The notes under the pieces are model-generated. The model had not been told where the DNA came from, searched no databases, and saw only the letters and a list, made by a program, of their open reading frames with translations. 7,097 nt of DNA from Lachnospiraceae bacterium (GTDB taxonomy: Bacteria; Bacillota; Clostridia; Lachnospirales; Lachnospiraceae): positions 1-7,097 of the forward strand of contig VSNY01000194.1 in NCBI GenBank assembly GCA_009774535.1, written 5' to 3'. Positions 1 to 6,213 of this stretch are shown here, piece by piece (the stretch's first letter is position 1; the number at the start of each line of letters is the position of its first letter). The position numbers and the translations under genes are program-made.

Positions 1-104
1 AATATATACTAAGGTACTTATTGTATATTATAAATGCTTTTGATTGTTTGAATCTAGCAAAATTTAACAATAGATACCTCCAAAAGTGAATATCAATAAG
101 TTTG

Positions 105-170
105 ATTAGGTGTCAAAAGAAAAGAACATGCAGGTGTCAAAAAGAAAGAAAAAGAAAAAAGACACCTAAT
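105..170. promoter_or_regulatory. Candidate operator array: two direct and one inverted AGGTGTC copies
   Basis: The 11-mer AGGTGTCAAAA occurs at 108-118 and again at 132-142, 24 bases apart. An inverted copy, GACACCT, lies at 161-167. The outer arms form a perfect 10-base inverted repeat, ATTAGGTGTC (105-114) and GACACCTAAT (161-170). A purine run fills the space between the second and third copies. The loop is too long and the T-tract absent, so this does not look like a terminator. Repeated half-sites upstream of a sugar importer suggest a regulator binding site, for example for an AraC-type regulator, which often binds spaced direct repeats. That assignment is inference. Confidence 0.35.
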
Positions 171-254
171 ATATAGATGTGATATTTACGGTGAGAGCGG
201 GTGGTGGTATTTTGTTTTATAGTCAAGTTGCACGATAAAAATGTGGATGAACGG

Positions 255-278
255 TTTGAATATGTGAAAATGTTCAAA
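255..278. promoter_or_regulatory. Inverted repeat TTTGAA-N12-TTCAAA, possible regulator site
   Basis: TTTGAA at 255-260 is matched by TTCAAA at 273-278, and inside it TGAA-N4-TTCA (265-276) forms a second small palindrome. It lies about 110 bases before the binding-protein start. The inner part loosely resembles a CcpA cre site (TGTG...TTCA) but lacks the central CG, so I do not call it cre. In sequence this AT-rich, arms this short can arise by chance. Confidence 0.2.
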
Positions 279-386
279 TGATAAGCGGATTTCAAGAAAG
301 AAAAGGAGAAAACGTGTTCATAACGCACAATTTACACGGGTCGAAAAACTTGACGGACAGAACAAAAAGGAAAGGAAGGAAAACTT

Positions 387-2114
387 ATGAAAAAGAGAGT
401 ATTGGCAATGCTGCTTTCCGTGACTATGGTTGCGTCCATGCTTGCAGGATGCGGCGGTTTCGGTGAGACGGGCGACAGCGGTGCGGCTTCCGCAGATACA
501 TCAGGCGGCAGCGAAAGCGCGGCGTCGGGCGATTCTTCGGCAGCGTCGGGTGATGCAGCATCAGGAGACAAAGTAAAACTGAAAGCGGTTGCAGTGATTC
601 ATCCGCTGACAAAAGACCCGGCGGATATGCAGTGGCTGCATGAGCTGGAAGCGGAAGCGAATGTGGAGATTGAATGGGAAGTGATCAGGGCGGATTGGGA
701 TACCGTGAAATCCACCAGATTTGCCGCTGGCGATATTCCGGATATTCTCCTCTGCAATGCTACGATTGATGATGACTATATCAAGTACAACGGTCTGTTT
801 TTGGAGCTGACTCCTTATCTGACAGAAGAACTGACCCCGAATATATGTGCCATGTTTGCGGAGGAGCCGGACACGAAATCTCTTGCAACGACTAAAGATG
901 GTAAGATTTACGGAACGCCGAAATTCCAAGGGAAATGGCCGTCGACCAATTCGGTTATGTTTATCAATCAGAAATGGCTGGACAATCTGGGACTTTCCAT
1001 GCCTACGACTTTCACCGAGTTCAAAGAGGTTCTGACGGCATTCAAAGAGCAGGATGCCAACGGCAATGGCGACCCCAACGATGAGATTCCGCTGGACTAT
1101 AATGCGTACAGCGGCGGTGGTGAAATCAATTCCTGGTTTAACAGTGCCTATTCTCTGACAAGTTTGCTTGGCGGGCTTGGTATTCAAGTCACCAATACAG
1201 ACAATGCAGGATTTTTTGCAGAGGACAACACCGTAAAATGTTATGCGGTTGATGAGAGATACAAGCTGTTTATGAAATATATTGCTGATCTGTATGCAAA
1301 CGGACTGATCAATGAAAATGCATTAACAAATGATTACGCCACCTTCCAGTCATTGTCCAGAGGTAATGAAGCGGGCGAGGCGATTGTGGGCTGTGTATTC
1401 GGATGGGAACAGACGGACAAATTCGGTCCGGAACTGCATACGGAATATGCGGTAGTTCCCCCGCTTGCGTATGATGTGGACTGCGAACCCGGTACATATG
1501 ATACGAGATGGAGAAACGATTATACAATCCTGAATATGCAGGGCAACAGGGCGTGTGTCAGCGCAAAATGCGAAAATCCGGAGGCGGCGATGCGCTTTAT
1601 CGACCGTTTCTATGACCAAACGCATTCTGTAGAAGCGCTCTTTGGCGGCATCGCTGACGGCTGTATTGAGAAGACGGGTGATAACAGCTACAAGGTGCTT
1701 CCGCCGCAGGATCCGAGCACAGATGCGGGTACATGGAAATGGACGAGTACATTTGCTGATTTTTCACCGATGTATATCAGAAGGTCTACAGAGATTGAGA
1801 TGGCACAGGATATGACCTATGCTCTGGATGCAAGAGCGCAGGGATATAATGAAATTATTGAGAAGGCGAGCACATCCGATACGTATCCGAATATGTTTAT
1901 GAGATATACGGAGGAGGATCAGAATACAATCGCGTTGACGAAGCCGAATATTGATAATATTATTGATAACCAGTGGTCATTGTGGATGACGGGGGAGCAG
2001 GATATCGACGCTACATGGGACGCTTATGTGGAGAATGTCAACAATGCAGGGCTTCCGCAGATTCTTGAGATTCGTCAGGCAGCGTTTGATGAGTATTTAA
2101 AGAGCGTGCAGTAA
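387..2114 (+). CDS. Extracellular sugar-binding lipoprotein of an ABC importer (LplA-like)
   Basis: This is a 575-residue solute-binding protein that should be anchored to the outer face of the membrane and deliver a carbohydrate to the permeases encoded next. The N-terminus is a classic lipoprotein signal: basic MKKR, a hydrophobic core, then lipobox LAGC with Cys22 as the lipidation site. Residues 23-61 form a flexible Gly/Ser/Ala/Asp linker containing AASGD three times. The mature domain resembles family 1 sugar-binding proteins of the LplA type. It has a DANGNGDPNDEIP loop at 223-235 that looks like a calcium-binding loop (D223, N225, N227, D229, and D232/E233). The protein is longer than typical maltose-type binding proteins, as usual for this subgroup. 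The start is supported by AGGAAGGA 6 bases upstream. The ligand cannot be read from sequence; plant-type oligosaccharides are suggested by the hydrolases downstream. Confidence 0.9.
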   Translation: MKKRVLAMLLSVTMVASMLAGCGGFGETGDSGAASADTSGGSESAASGDSSAASGDAASGDKVKLKAVAVIHPLTKDPADMQWLHELEAEANVEIEWEVIRADWDTVKSTRFAAGDIPDILLCNATIDDDYIKYNGLFLELTPYLTEELTPNICAMFAEEPDTKSLATTKDGKIYGTPKFQGKWPSTNSVMFINQKWLDNLGLSMPTTFTEFKEVLTAFKEQDANGNGDPNDEIPLDYNAYSGGGEINSWFNSAYSLTSLLGGLGIQVTNTDNAGFFAEDNTVKCYAVDERYKLFMKYIADLYANGLINENALTNDYATFQSLSRGNEAGEAIVGCVFGWEQTDKFGPELHTEYAVVPPLAYDVDCEPGTYDTRWRNDYTILNMQGNRACVSAKCENPEAAMRFIDRFYDQTHSVEALFGGIADGCIEKTGDNSYKVLPPQDPSTDAGTWKWTSTFADFSPMYIRRSTEIEMAQDMTYALDARAQGYNEIIEKASTSDTYPNMFMRYTEEDQNTIALTKPNIDNIIDNQWSLWMTGEQDIDATWDAYVENVNNAGLPQILEIRQAAFDEYLKSVQ

Positions 2115-2136
2115 TCTCTTGAGATGAGGAGGAGCG

Positions 2137-2176
2137 GCGGAGAGATGCGAAAGGAAGTATCTCTCCGCTTCCTTTT
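2137..2176 (+). terminator. Hairpin after the binding-protein gene, possible partial terminator or mRNA stabiliser
   Basis: GCGGAGAGAT (2137-2146) and ATCTCTCCGC (2159-2168) form a perfect 10-bp stem with a 12-base loop. It starts 22 bases after the binding-protein stop codon. The following CTTCCTTTTC is pyrimidine-rich but is not a clean T-run, so full termination is doubtful. AAGGAAG in the loop could instead pair with CTTCCTT just downstream, giving an alternative fold. Hairpins at this position commonly set a higher level of binding protein than of permease, which is the likely role here. Confidence 0.5.
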
Positions 2177-2212
2177 CGGTTATGACAAGTTTGACAGAAT
2201 GGAGCAGTGAAT

Positions 2213-2308
2213 ATGGAAAAAGAATTTGATTTTTGTGCAGAGTGGGCAAACCATCTGATGAAAGGGCTGGAAGATGGGGACTCGTGTATATATGAAATTA
2301 AGCTCTAA
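2213..2308 (+). CDS. Possible small protein of 31 residues between binding protein and permease genes
   Basis: An ATG at 2213 opens a 31-codon frame ending at TAA 2306-2308. GGAG at 2201-2204, 8 bases upstream, is an acceptable ribosome binding site. The peptide begins MEKEFDFCAEW and ends in YEIKL. It is acidic, has two cysteines and one tryptophan, and shows no membrane segment or signal. I do not recognise it. It is in the same orientation as its neighbours and ends 26 bases before the permease start. It could be a real small protein, a translated leader of the permease gene, or a chance frame in a 220-base gap. Confidence 0.3.
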   Translation: MEKEFDFCAEWANHLMKGLEDGDSCIYEIKL

Positions 2309-2334
2309 AAATCAAATGGGAAGGAGAATCAGGA

Positions 2335-3288
2335 ATGACTGGTAAAAATCAAACAGCTACGGTAAATAAGAGTTTTGGATTCCGTGCAAAGAAATATTGG
2401 GAACACAACTGGCAGCTCTGGCTGATGCTTTTGCCTGCCATGCTCTACATATTGATTTTCTGCTATGTGCCGATGTACGGCATTCAGCTTGCGTTCCGTG
2501 AATACAGCTTCCAGACGGGGATTACGGGCGGTAAGTGGGTAGGTATGAAATACTTTAAACAGTATTTTGAGAGCCCCATGTTTTTCACTACGCTGAAAAA
2601 TACGTTTGTTATTTCATTCTGGAGTATCGTTGTGGGATTCCCCGCGCCGATTATTCTGGCTATGATCATCAACCAGCTTAAGAATAAGAAGTGGAAAAAA
2701 ACCGTGCAGACAACCGTCTATATCCCGTACTTCATTTCCACGGTTGTTTTGGTGTCCATGATCAACGTGATGTTTGCCAGCGGCAGCGGTGTTGTGGGCA
2801 ATTTCTTAAAGGCAATCCATCTGGTGGCCGCCGACACAAACATTCTCGGCAAGGAATCGACCTTCGTGCCGCTGTATGTGCTGACGGGGGTCTGGCAGTC
2901 GATGGGCTGGAACAGCATCATTTATATCGCGGCGCTTTCCTCGGTAGATACACAGTTGTACGACGCGTGCAAGATCGACGGGGCGAATCGCTGGCAGACG
3001 ATGATACATATCGACTTTCCGGCGATCGTGCCGACTATTATGATCTTGCTTATCATGAACATGGGCAATATTTTAAATGTCGGTTTTGATAAGGTATTCT
3101 TAATGCAGAACAGTTTGAATCTGGGTGTTTCTCAGGTTATCTCCACCTACGTGTATTCCGTCGGCGTGAAATCCGCACAGTTTTCATTCGGTGCTGCGGT
3201 AGGTTTGTTTAACACGCTGATCAACTTTGTGTTCCTTGTGATAACGAACTGGATTTCCAAACGTTCCACCGGAACGGGCTTGATGTAA
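2335..3288 (+). CDS. Carbohydrate ABC transporter permease, LplB type
   Basis: This 317-residue integral membrane protein is one half of the import channel. A basic cytoplasmic N-terminus of about 25 residues precedes the first membrane segment (about 28-48, ending CYVPMYG). Others are visible near 90-112 and 128-148, with more towards the C-terminus. The cytoplasmic EAA loop that docks on the ATPase is at about 209-217 and reads YDACKIDGA, followed by HIDFPAIVP. The usual EAA is therefore YDAC here, with the diagnostic DGA kept. The motifs YIPYFIS and GVWQSMGWNSIIY are typical of the LplB/YteP group of oligosaccharide importers. AAGGAGA at 2321-2327 gives a good ribosome binding site 7 bases before the ATG. 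The partner permease starts 12 bases downstream, so the two are co-transcribed. Confidence 0.93.
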   Translation: MTGKNQTATVNKSFGFRAKKYWEHNWQLWLMLLPAMLYILIFCYVPMYGIQLAFREYSFQTGITGGKWVGMKYFKQYFESPMFFTTLKNTFVISFWSIVVGFPAPIILAMIINQLKNKKWKKTVQTTVYIPYFISTVVLVSMINVMFASGSGVVGNFLKAIHLVAADTNILGKESTFVPLYVLTGVWQSMGWNSIIYIAALSSVDTQLYDACKIDGANRWQTMIHIDFPAIVPTIMILLIMNMGNILNVGFDKVFLMQNSLNLGVSQVISTYVYSVGVKSAQFSFGAAVGLFNTLINFVFLVITNWISKRSTGTGLM

Positions 3289-3300
3289 GGAGGGATAGTT

Positions 3301-4197
3301 ATGGAGAAAACAGCCAGAAAAAAAATAAGCGCCGCGGACAGGATTTTTGGTGTCGTTGTCCTTTTGCTTAGTATCGTTATCTTTCTGATTATATTATATC
3401 CGCTGTGGTTCGTTGTCATTGCGTCCATCAGCAATTCCAATCTGGTCAATCTGGGCAAGGTCACATTCCTGCCAAAGGATATCCGCTTCTATGGCTTTCA
3501 GCAGATTATGGAGGATGCTAGGATCTGGAAAGGGTATTTAAATACATTGATCTATGTGGTGGCAGGCACGACGCTCAATATGGTGGTGACTATGCCGGCG
3601 GCATATGCCTTGTCCAGAAGAAGGTTCAAGGCACGTAATAAGGTGATGTTTTACTTTGTATTTACCATGTTTTTCAGCGGCGGCCTCGTGCCCACCTATA
3701 TGACGATCAGCGCTTTGCATCTGATCTCCACCAAGACGATACTGATCCTCTTTGTGGCGGTCAATACTTACAACCTGATCATTGCAAGGACCTTTATCGA
3801 GAACTCCATTCCGGAGGATCTGTATGAGGCGGCGGTTTTGGACGGATGCTCCCATTTCGCGTACTTTACCAAGGTGGTCATCCCGCTTTCCAAGGCGGTT
3901 AATTCGGTATTGATCCTGTATTATGCGGTGTTCCACTGGAACGATTATTTTAACGCCCTCGTTTACAACAGCAAGCAGGAGAACGCGCCTTTGCAGATCG
4001 TGCTCCGTGAGATACTGCTCTTGAATCAGGCGTTTTCCAGCGGCAGCGGCGGCGTGCAGGGCGGATATGGACAGTCCTCCGCCGATCAGGTGAAATATGC
4101 GGTTATCATCGTATCGACGCTCCCGATTTTGTGCGTATATCCGTTCGTGCAGAAATATTTTGAGAAGGGCGTTATGATCGGTGCGGTTAAAGGCTAA
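3301..4197 (+). CDS. Carbohydrate ABC transporter permease, YtcP/LplC type
   Basis: This 298-residue membrane protein is the second half of the import channel. The first membrane segment spans about 15-38, followed by an extracytoplasmic segment (SISNSNLVNLGKVTFLPK) typical of the family. Other family marks are MFFSGGLVPTYM, the EAA loop EAAVLDGC at 176-183 followed by VVIPLSKAV, and the C-terminal signature KYFEKGVMIGAVKG. The length is normal. A strong ribosome binding site, AAGGAGGG (3287-3294), overlaps the stop codon of the preceding permease gene, which points to coupled translation. No ATP-binding subunit follows. Importers of this class frequently use a shared MsmK/UgpC-type ATPase encoded elsewhere, which is probably the case here. 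The stop codon abuts the palindromic element that follows. Confidence 0.93.
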   Translation: MEKTARKKISAADRIFGVVVLLLSIVIFLIILYPLWFVVIASISNSNLVNLGKVTFLPKDIRFYGFQQIMEDARIWKGYLNTLIYVVAGTTLNMVVTMPAAYALSRRRFKARNKVMFYFVFTMFFSGGLVPTYMTISALHLISTKTILILFVAVNTYNLIIARTFIENSIPEDLYEAAVLDGCSHFAYFTKVVIPLSKAVNSVLILYYAVFHWNDYFNALVYNSKQENAPLQIVLREILLLNQAFSSGSGGVQGGYGQSSADQVKYAVIIVSTLPILCVYPFVQKYFEKGVMIGAVKG

Positions 4198-4298
4198 AGC
4201 GAAAAGAACTTCTAAAGCTCAGCAGCAAAGGCTGCATCGCAAAGTCAGCATAGCTGACTTGGAAGTTCTAGGAGTTGCAGAGCAACTCCGTTTCGCTT
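4197..4298. repeat. Nested multi-branched palindromic element (dispersed repeat or structured RNA)
   Basis: Five stems nest without conflict in 102 bases. The outer stem is AAGCGAAA (4197-4204) with TTTCGCTT (4291-4298). Directly inside is AGAACTTC (4205-4212) with GAAGTTCT (4262-4269), extendable by one G-T pair. This second stem encloses two hairpins: GCAGC-AAAG-GCTGC (4222-4235) and AAGTCAGC-ATA-GCTGACTT (4242-4260). A third hairpin, GGAGTTGC-AGA-GCAACTCC (4271-4289), sits between the second stem and the outer stem. The result is two stacked three-way junctions. All helices are perfect Watson-Crick. I see no tRNA T-loop or anticodon arm and no known riboswitch signature. The element begins on the last base of the permease stop codon. 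I think it is a mobile-type intergenic repeat or a structured RNA; the sequence alone cannot decide. Confidence 0.6.
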
Positions 4299-4299
4299 A

Positions 4300-4328
4300 G
4301 GAGAATGCCCCAAATACGGGCATTCTCC
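4300..4328. terminator. Perfect 11-bp hairpin between transporter and hydrolase genes
   Basis: GGAGAATGCCC (4300-4310), loop CAAATAC, and GGGCATTCTCC (4318-4328) form a flawless 11-bp stem. The bases after it (GCATTGGTTTGCGTT) are only moderately T-rich, so intrinsic termination on the + strand would be inefficient. On the - strand no T-tract follows either. It starts one base after the nested element ends and may be part of the same repeat unit. A likely effect is partial attenuation or RNA 3'-end protection between the importer and the enzymes. Confidence 0.5.
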
Positions 4329-4360
4329 GCATTGGTTTGCGTTACAGAAAGCTGAGACAT

Positions 4361-4365
4361 GGAGG
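4361..4365 (+). promoter_or_regulatory. Ribosome binding site that fixes the GH127-like start at 4371
   Basis: GGAGG at 4361-4365 lies 5 bases before ATG 4371. An in-frame ATG at 4359 overlaps this site: its own G is the first G of GGAGG. It has no comparable site at the right distance upstream. The 4371 start is therefore preferred, and the protein is 600 rather than 604 residues long. Confidence 0.8.
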
Positions 4366-4370
4366 TTAGC

Positions 4371-6173
4371 ATGGAAAAATTGAAAAATTTCGGATATCGG
4401 CATGTGGAACTGCTTGACAGTCACTGGAAAGCGCAGCGTACGGAACTGGTCGAGACATATCTTGGGATTGAGAATGACGATCTGCTTCACTATTTCAGAA
4501 AGATTGCGGGCATTTCGGATACGAGCGACGGATTGGTCGGCTGGTACGGCAACAACGCTTCCACCTTTGGGCAGAAGCTGGGGGCATTTGCTAAACTGTA
4601 TCTGGTGACGGGGGACGGGCGGCTGAAAAAGAAAGCCTTCGCACTGGCGGATGGCTGGGGCGAATGTGCGGCAGCGTCCGAAAGAGTCATAGACGTCAAT
4701 GATACGTATGTATATGATAAACTGATGGGCGGATTTCTGGATATGCTGGAGTATCTGGACTATGAGCCCGCACGGGACTATATCCTGCGCCTGACACAGA
4801 GCGCGGCGAAACGTTTCCGCAGGGAAGTGGGGCGGGACGGGCTGCAGACGATGGGTGAGGATATGATCGAATGGTATACGCTGCCGGAGCAGCTTTACCG
4901 GGCGTGGATGCTGACGGGTGAGGAAATTTACCGTGATTTTGCTAAAGAGTGGGATTATCCCTATTTCTGGGATAAACTGAATGCCCGTGATTTCGCCATA
5001 GGACCGCGCCATGCCTACAGCCATATCAACAGCCTTTCCAGCGCTGCGAGGGCATTTCAGGCGACGGGGGATGAGCGATATCTGTCTGCCATGAAGACCG
5101 CCTACGATGAGGTGCTTTCGCACCATACCTTTGCCACGGGCGGGTACGGTCCGGCAGAGTGTCTTTTTCCGAATGAGGATGGGTATTTGGGGGATTCCCT
5201 GAAAGCCAACTGGGATCAGGATAAAATACACGAGACTTACAGGAATTTCGGGGACTCCATACGTGCCAGGGACGATAAGTGGGGAAGTTGCGAGGTGTCC
5301 TGCTGCAGTTTGGAAGTCTTTAAGCTGTGCAATTACCGGTTGACGATTACGGGGGAGGCGAAGTACGGAGATTGGGCGGAGAGACTTCTCTATAACGGGT
5401 GTGGCGGGCAGCCGCCTGTGACCAAAGAAGGAAAGGTTATGTATTATGCCGATTATTTTATAAACGGCGGCTTCAAATCCGTGGAGGACGGCAGGATGCA
5501 TCCCGACGGCTGTTCCTTCGAGTGGCAGTGCTGCACGGGAACCTATCCGCAGGATGTTGCGGAGTATGCCAATATGCTCTACTACAGTGACGAAAGAGGC
5601 CTGTATGTGAGCCAGTACCTTGCCTCCCGCGTGGAGTTCGAGGCGGCGGGCACGGACTATATTCTGGAGAATAACAGCTTTTATCCGAAGGAAAAGACAT
5701 TGCGCTTTACCCTGCATGGAGAACGGGCGGGGAAATTTGCCATCCGTTTCCGCGTGCCGTCCTGGGCCTGCGGACGGAATACGGTGCGGGTGAACGGTGT
5801 GCCGACGGAGGCGGCTGCAGAACCGAATACGTGGCTTACGTTAGAGCGGGAATGGAAGGACGGGGACGAGATCGAGATACAATATGAGTTTGTCCTTCGT
5901 TTTCAGGCAGTTGACGACTATGCGCCGGAGATTGCCGCGCTTGTTTACGGACCTGTCGTGCTTGTCTGTGATAAGATGACGCTCTTTGCAGGCGATATGG
6001 AACATCCGAAAGCATGGATTCAGCCGATACAGAAGGACGGCTATTCCTTCGCGTTTTGCACAAAGCCGGGGCATGTGAAGCCGCATGCGCACCTGACAAG
6101 AGAATTTTATCCTTATTATGAGGTGCCGGAGATGGAGTGGTATTATATGTATAACAGGATTTTGGCAGAGTGA
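4371..6173 (+). CDS. GH127/DUF1680-superfamily enzyme, putative beta-L-arabinofuranosidase
   Basis: The 600-residue product has the shape of the DUF1680 (PF07944) glycoside hydrolase superfamily: an N-terminal (alpha/alpha)6-barrel-like part with HAYSHINSLSSAARAFQATG, then a C-terminal beta-rich part with FRVPSWA and AALVYGPVVLV. Characterised GH127 enzymes use a zinc-bound cysteine nucleophile held by Glu-x-Cys and a Cys-Cys pair. Here the matching regions are CEVSCC (307-312) and QCCTGTYPQ with Cys387-Cys388. The spacing of about 76 residues matches the known enzyme well. The Glu (E308) is three, not two, residues before Cys311. GYGPAE with E263 is a candidate acid/base. There is no signal peptide, so it should act in the cytoplasm on imported sugar. 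The GH31 gene begins 40 bases downstream. Superfamily assignment is firm, but exact substrate is not, because this subgroup diverges from the characterised arabinofuranosidases. Confidence 0.85.
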   Translation: MEKLKNFGYRHVELLDSHWKAQRTELVETYLGIENDDLLHYFRKIAGISDTSDGLVGWYGNNASTFGQKLGAFAKLYLVTGDGRLKKKAFALADGWGECAAASERVIDVNDTYVYDKLMGGFLDMLEYLDYEPARDYILRLTQSAAKRFRREVGRDGLQTMGEDMIEWYTLPEQLYRAWMLTGEEIYRDFAKEWDYPYFWDKLNARDFAIGPRHAYSHINSLSSAARAFQATGDERYLSAMKTAYDEVLSHHTFATGGYGPAECLFPNEDGYLGDSLKANWDQDKIHETYRNFGDSIRARDDKWGSCEVSCCSLEVFKLCNYRLTITGEAKYGDWAERLLYNGCGGQPPVTKEGKVMYYADYFINGGFKSVEDGRMHPDGCSFEWQCCTGTYPQDVAEYANMLYYSDERGLYVSQYLASRVEFEAAGTDYILENNSFYPKEKTLRFTLHGERAGKFAIRFRVPSWACGRNTVRVNGVPTEAAAEPNTWLTLEREWKDGDEIEIQYEFVLRFQAVDDYAPEIAALVYGPVVLVCDKMTLFAGDMEHPKAWIQPIQKDGYSFAFCTKPGHVKPHAHLTREFYPYYEVPEMEWYYMYNRILAE

Positions 6174-6213
6174 TGGATTTTGTTGGAGGACAGGGTGCGG
6201 TGAGGAGGAGAAG

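Larger units (their letters stand above)
1..386. other. Gene-free AT-rich leader upstream of the transporter operon
   Basis: I see no convincing gene here. The stretch is much richer in A and T than the genes downstream. It holds an array of AGGTGTC repeats (105-170), a purine-only run at about 139-162, and a TTTGAA/TTCAAA inverted repeat (255-278). The best sigma-A-like promoter I can find is weak: TTGTTT at 212-217, a 16-base spacer, and GATAAA at 234-239. If that promoter is real, the 5' untranslated leader would be about 140 bases. An AGGAAGGA ribosome binding site (373-380) ends the region, 6 bases before the ATG at 387. Confidence 0.7.

Noticed and set aside
263..276. CcpA catabolite-repression (cre) site
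   Set aside because: The ends fit (TGT...TCA) but the conserved central CG is missing, so the match is no better than expected in AT-rich sequence.
137..328. 63-codon - strand frame in the leader
   Set aside because: It is built on the AT-rich and purine-run sequence, has low-complexity composition and no supporting context.
278..466. Short + strand frame overlapping the binding-protein start, with a GTG at 314 after AAGGAGAA
   Set aside because: An upstream leader ORF is conceivable, but the product has no recognisable features and runs about 80 bases into the lipoprotein signal sequence in another frame.
2191..2217. Perfect TTGACA -35 hexamer upstream of the permeases
   Set aside because: No acceptable -10 hexamer lies 16-18 bases downstream; the nearest, TATGGA, is at a 15-base spacing and matches the consensus at only half its positions.
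4197..4298. tRNA-like cloverleaf
   Set aside because: The branching recalls a cloverleaf, but there is no T-loop consensus, no anticodon arm of normal size and no acceptor-stem layout.
4245..5717. 490-codon open frame on the - strand
   Set aside because: It lies antisense to the well-supported GH127-like gene, its product resembles nothing I know, and long antisense frames are a common by-product of codon usage in GC-balanced genes.
6173..6213. ATG overlapping the GH127-like stop codon
   Set aside because: It opens a short frame that is out of phase with the GH31 gene and yields an arginine-rich peptide without family resemblance.
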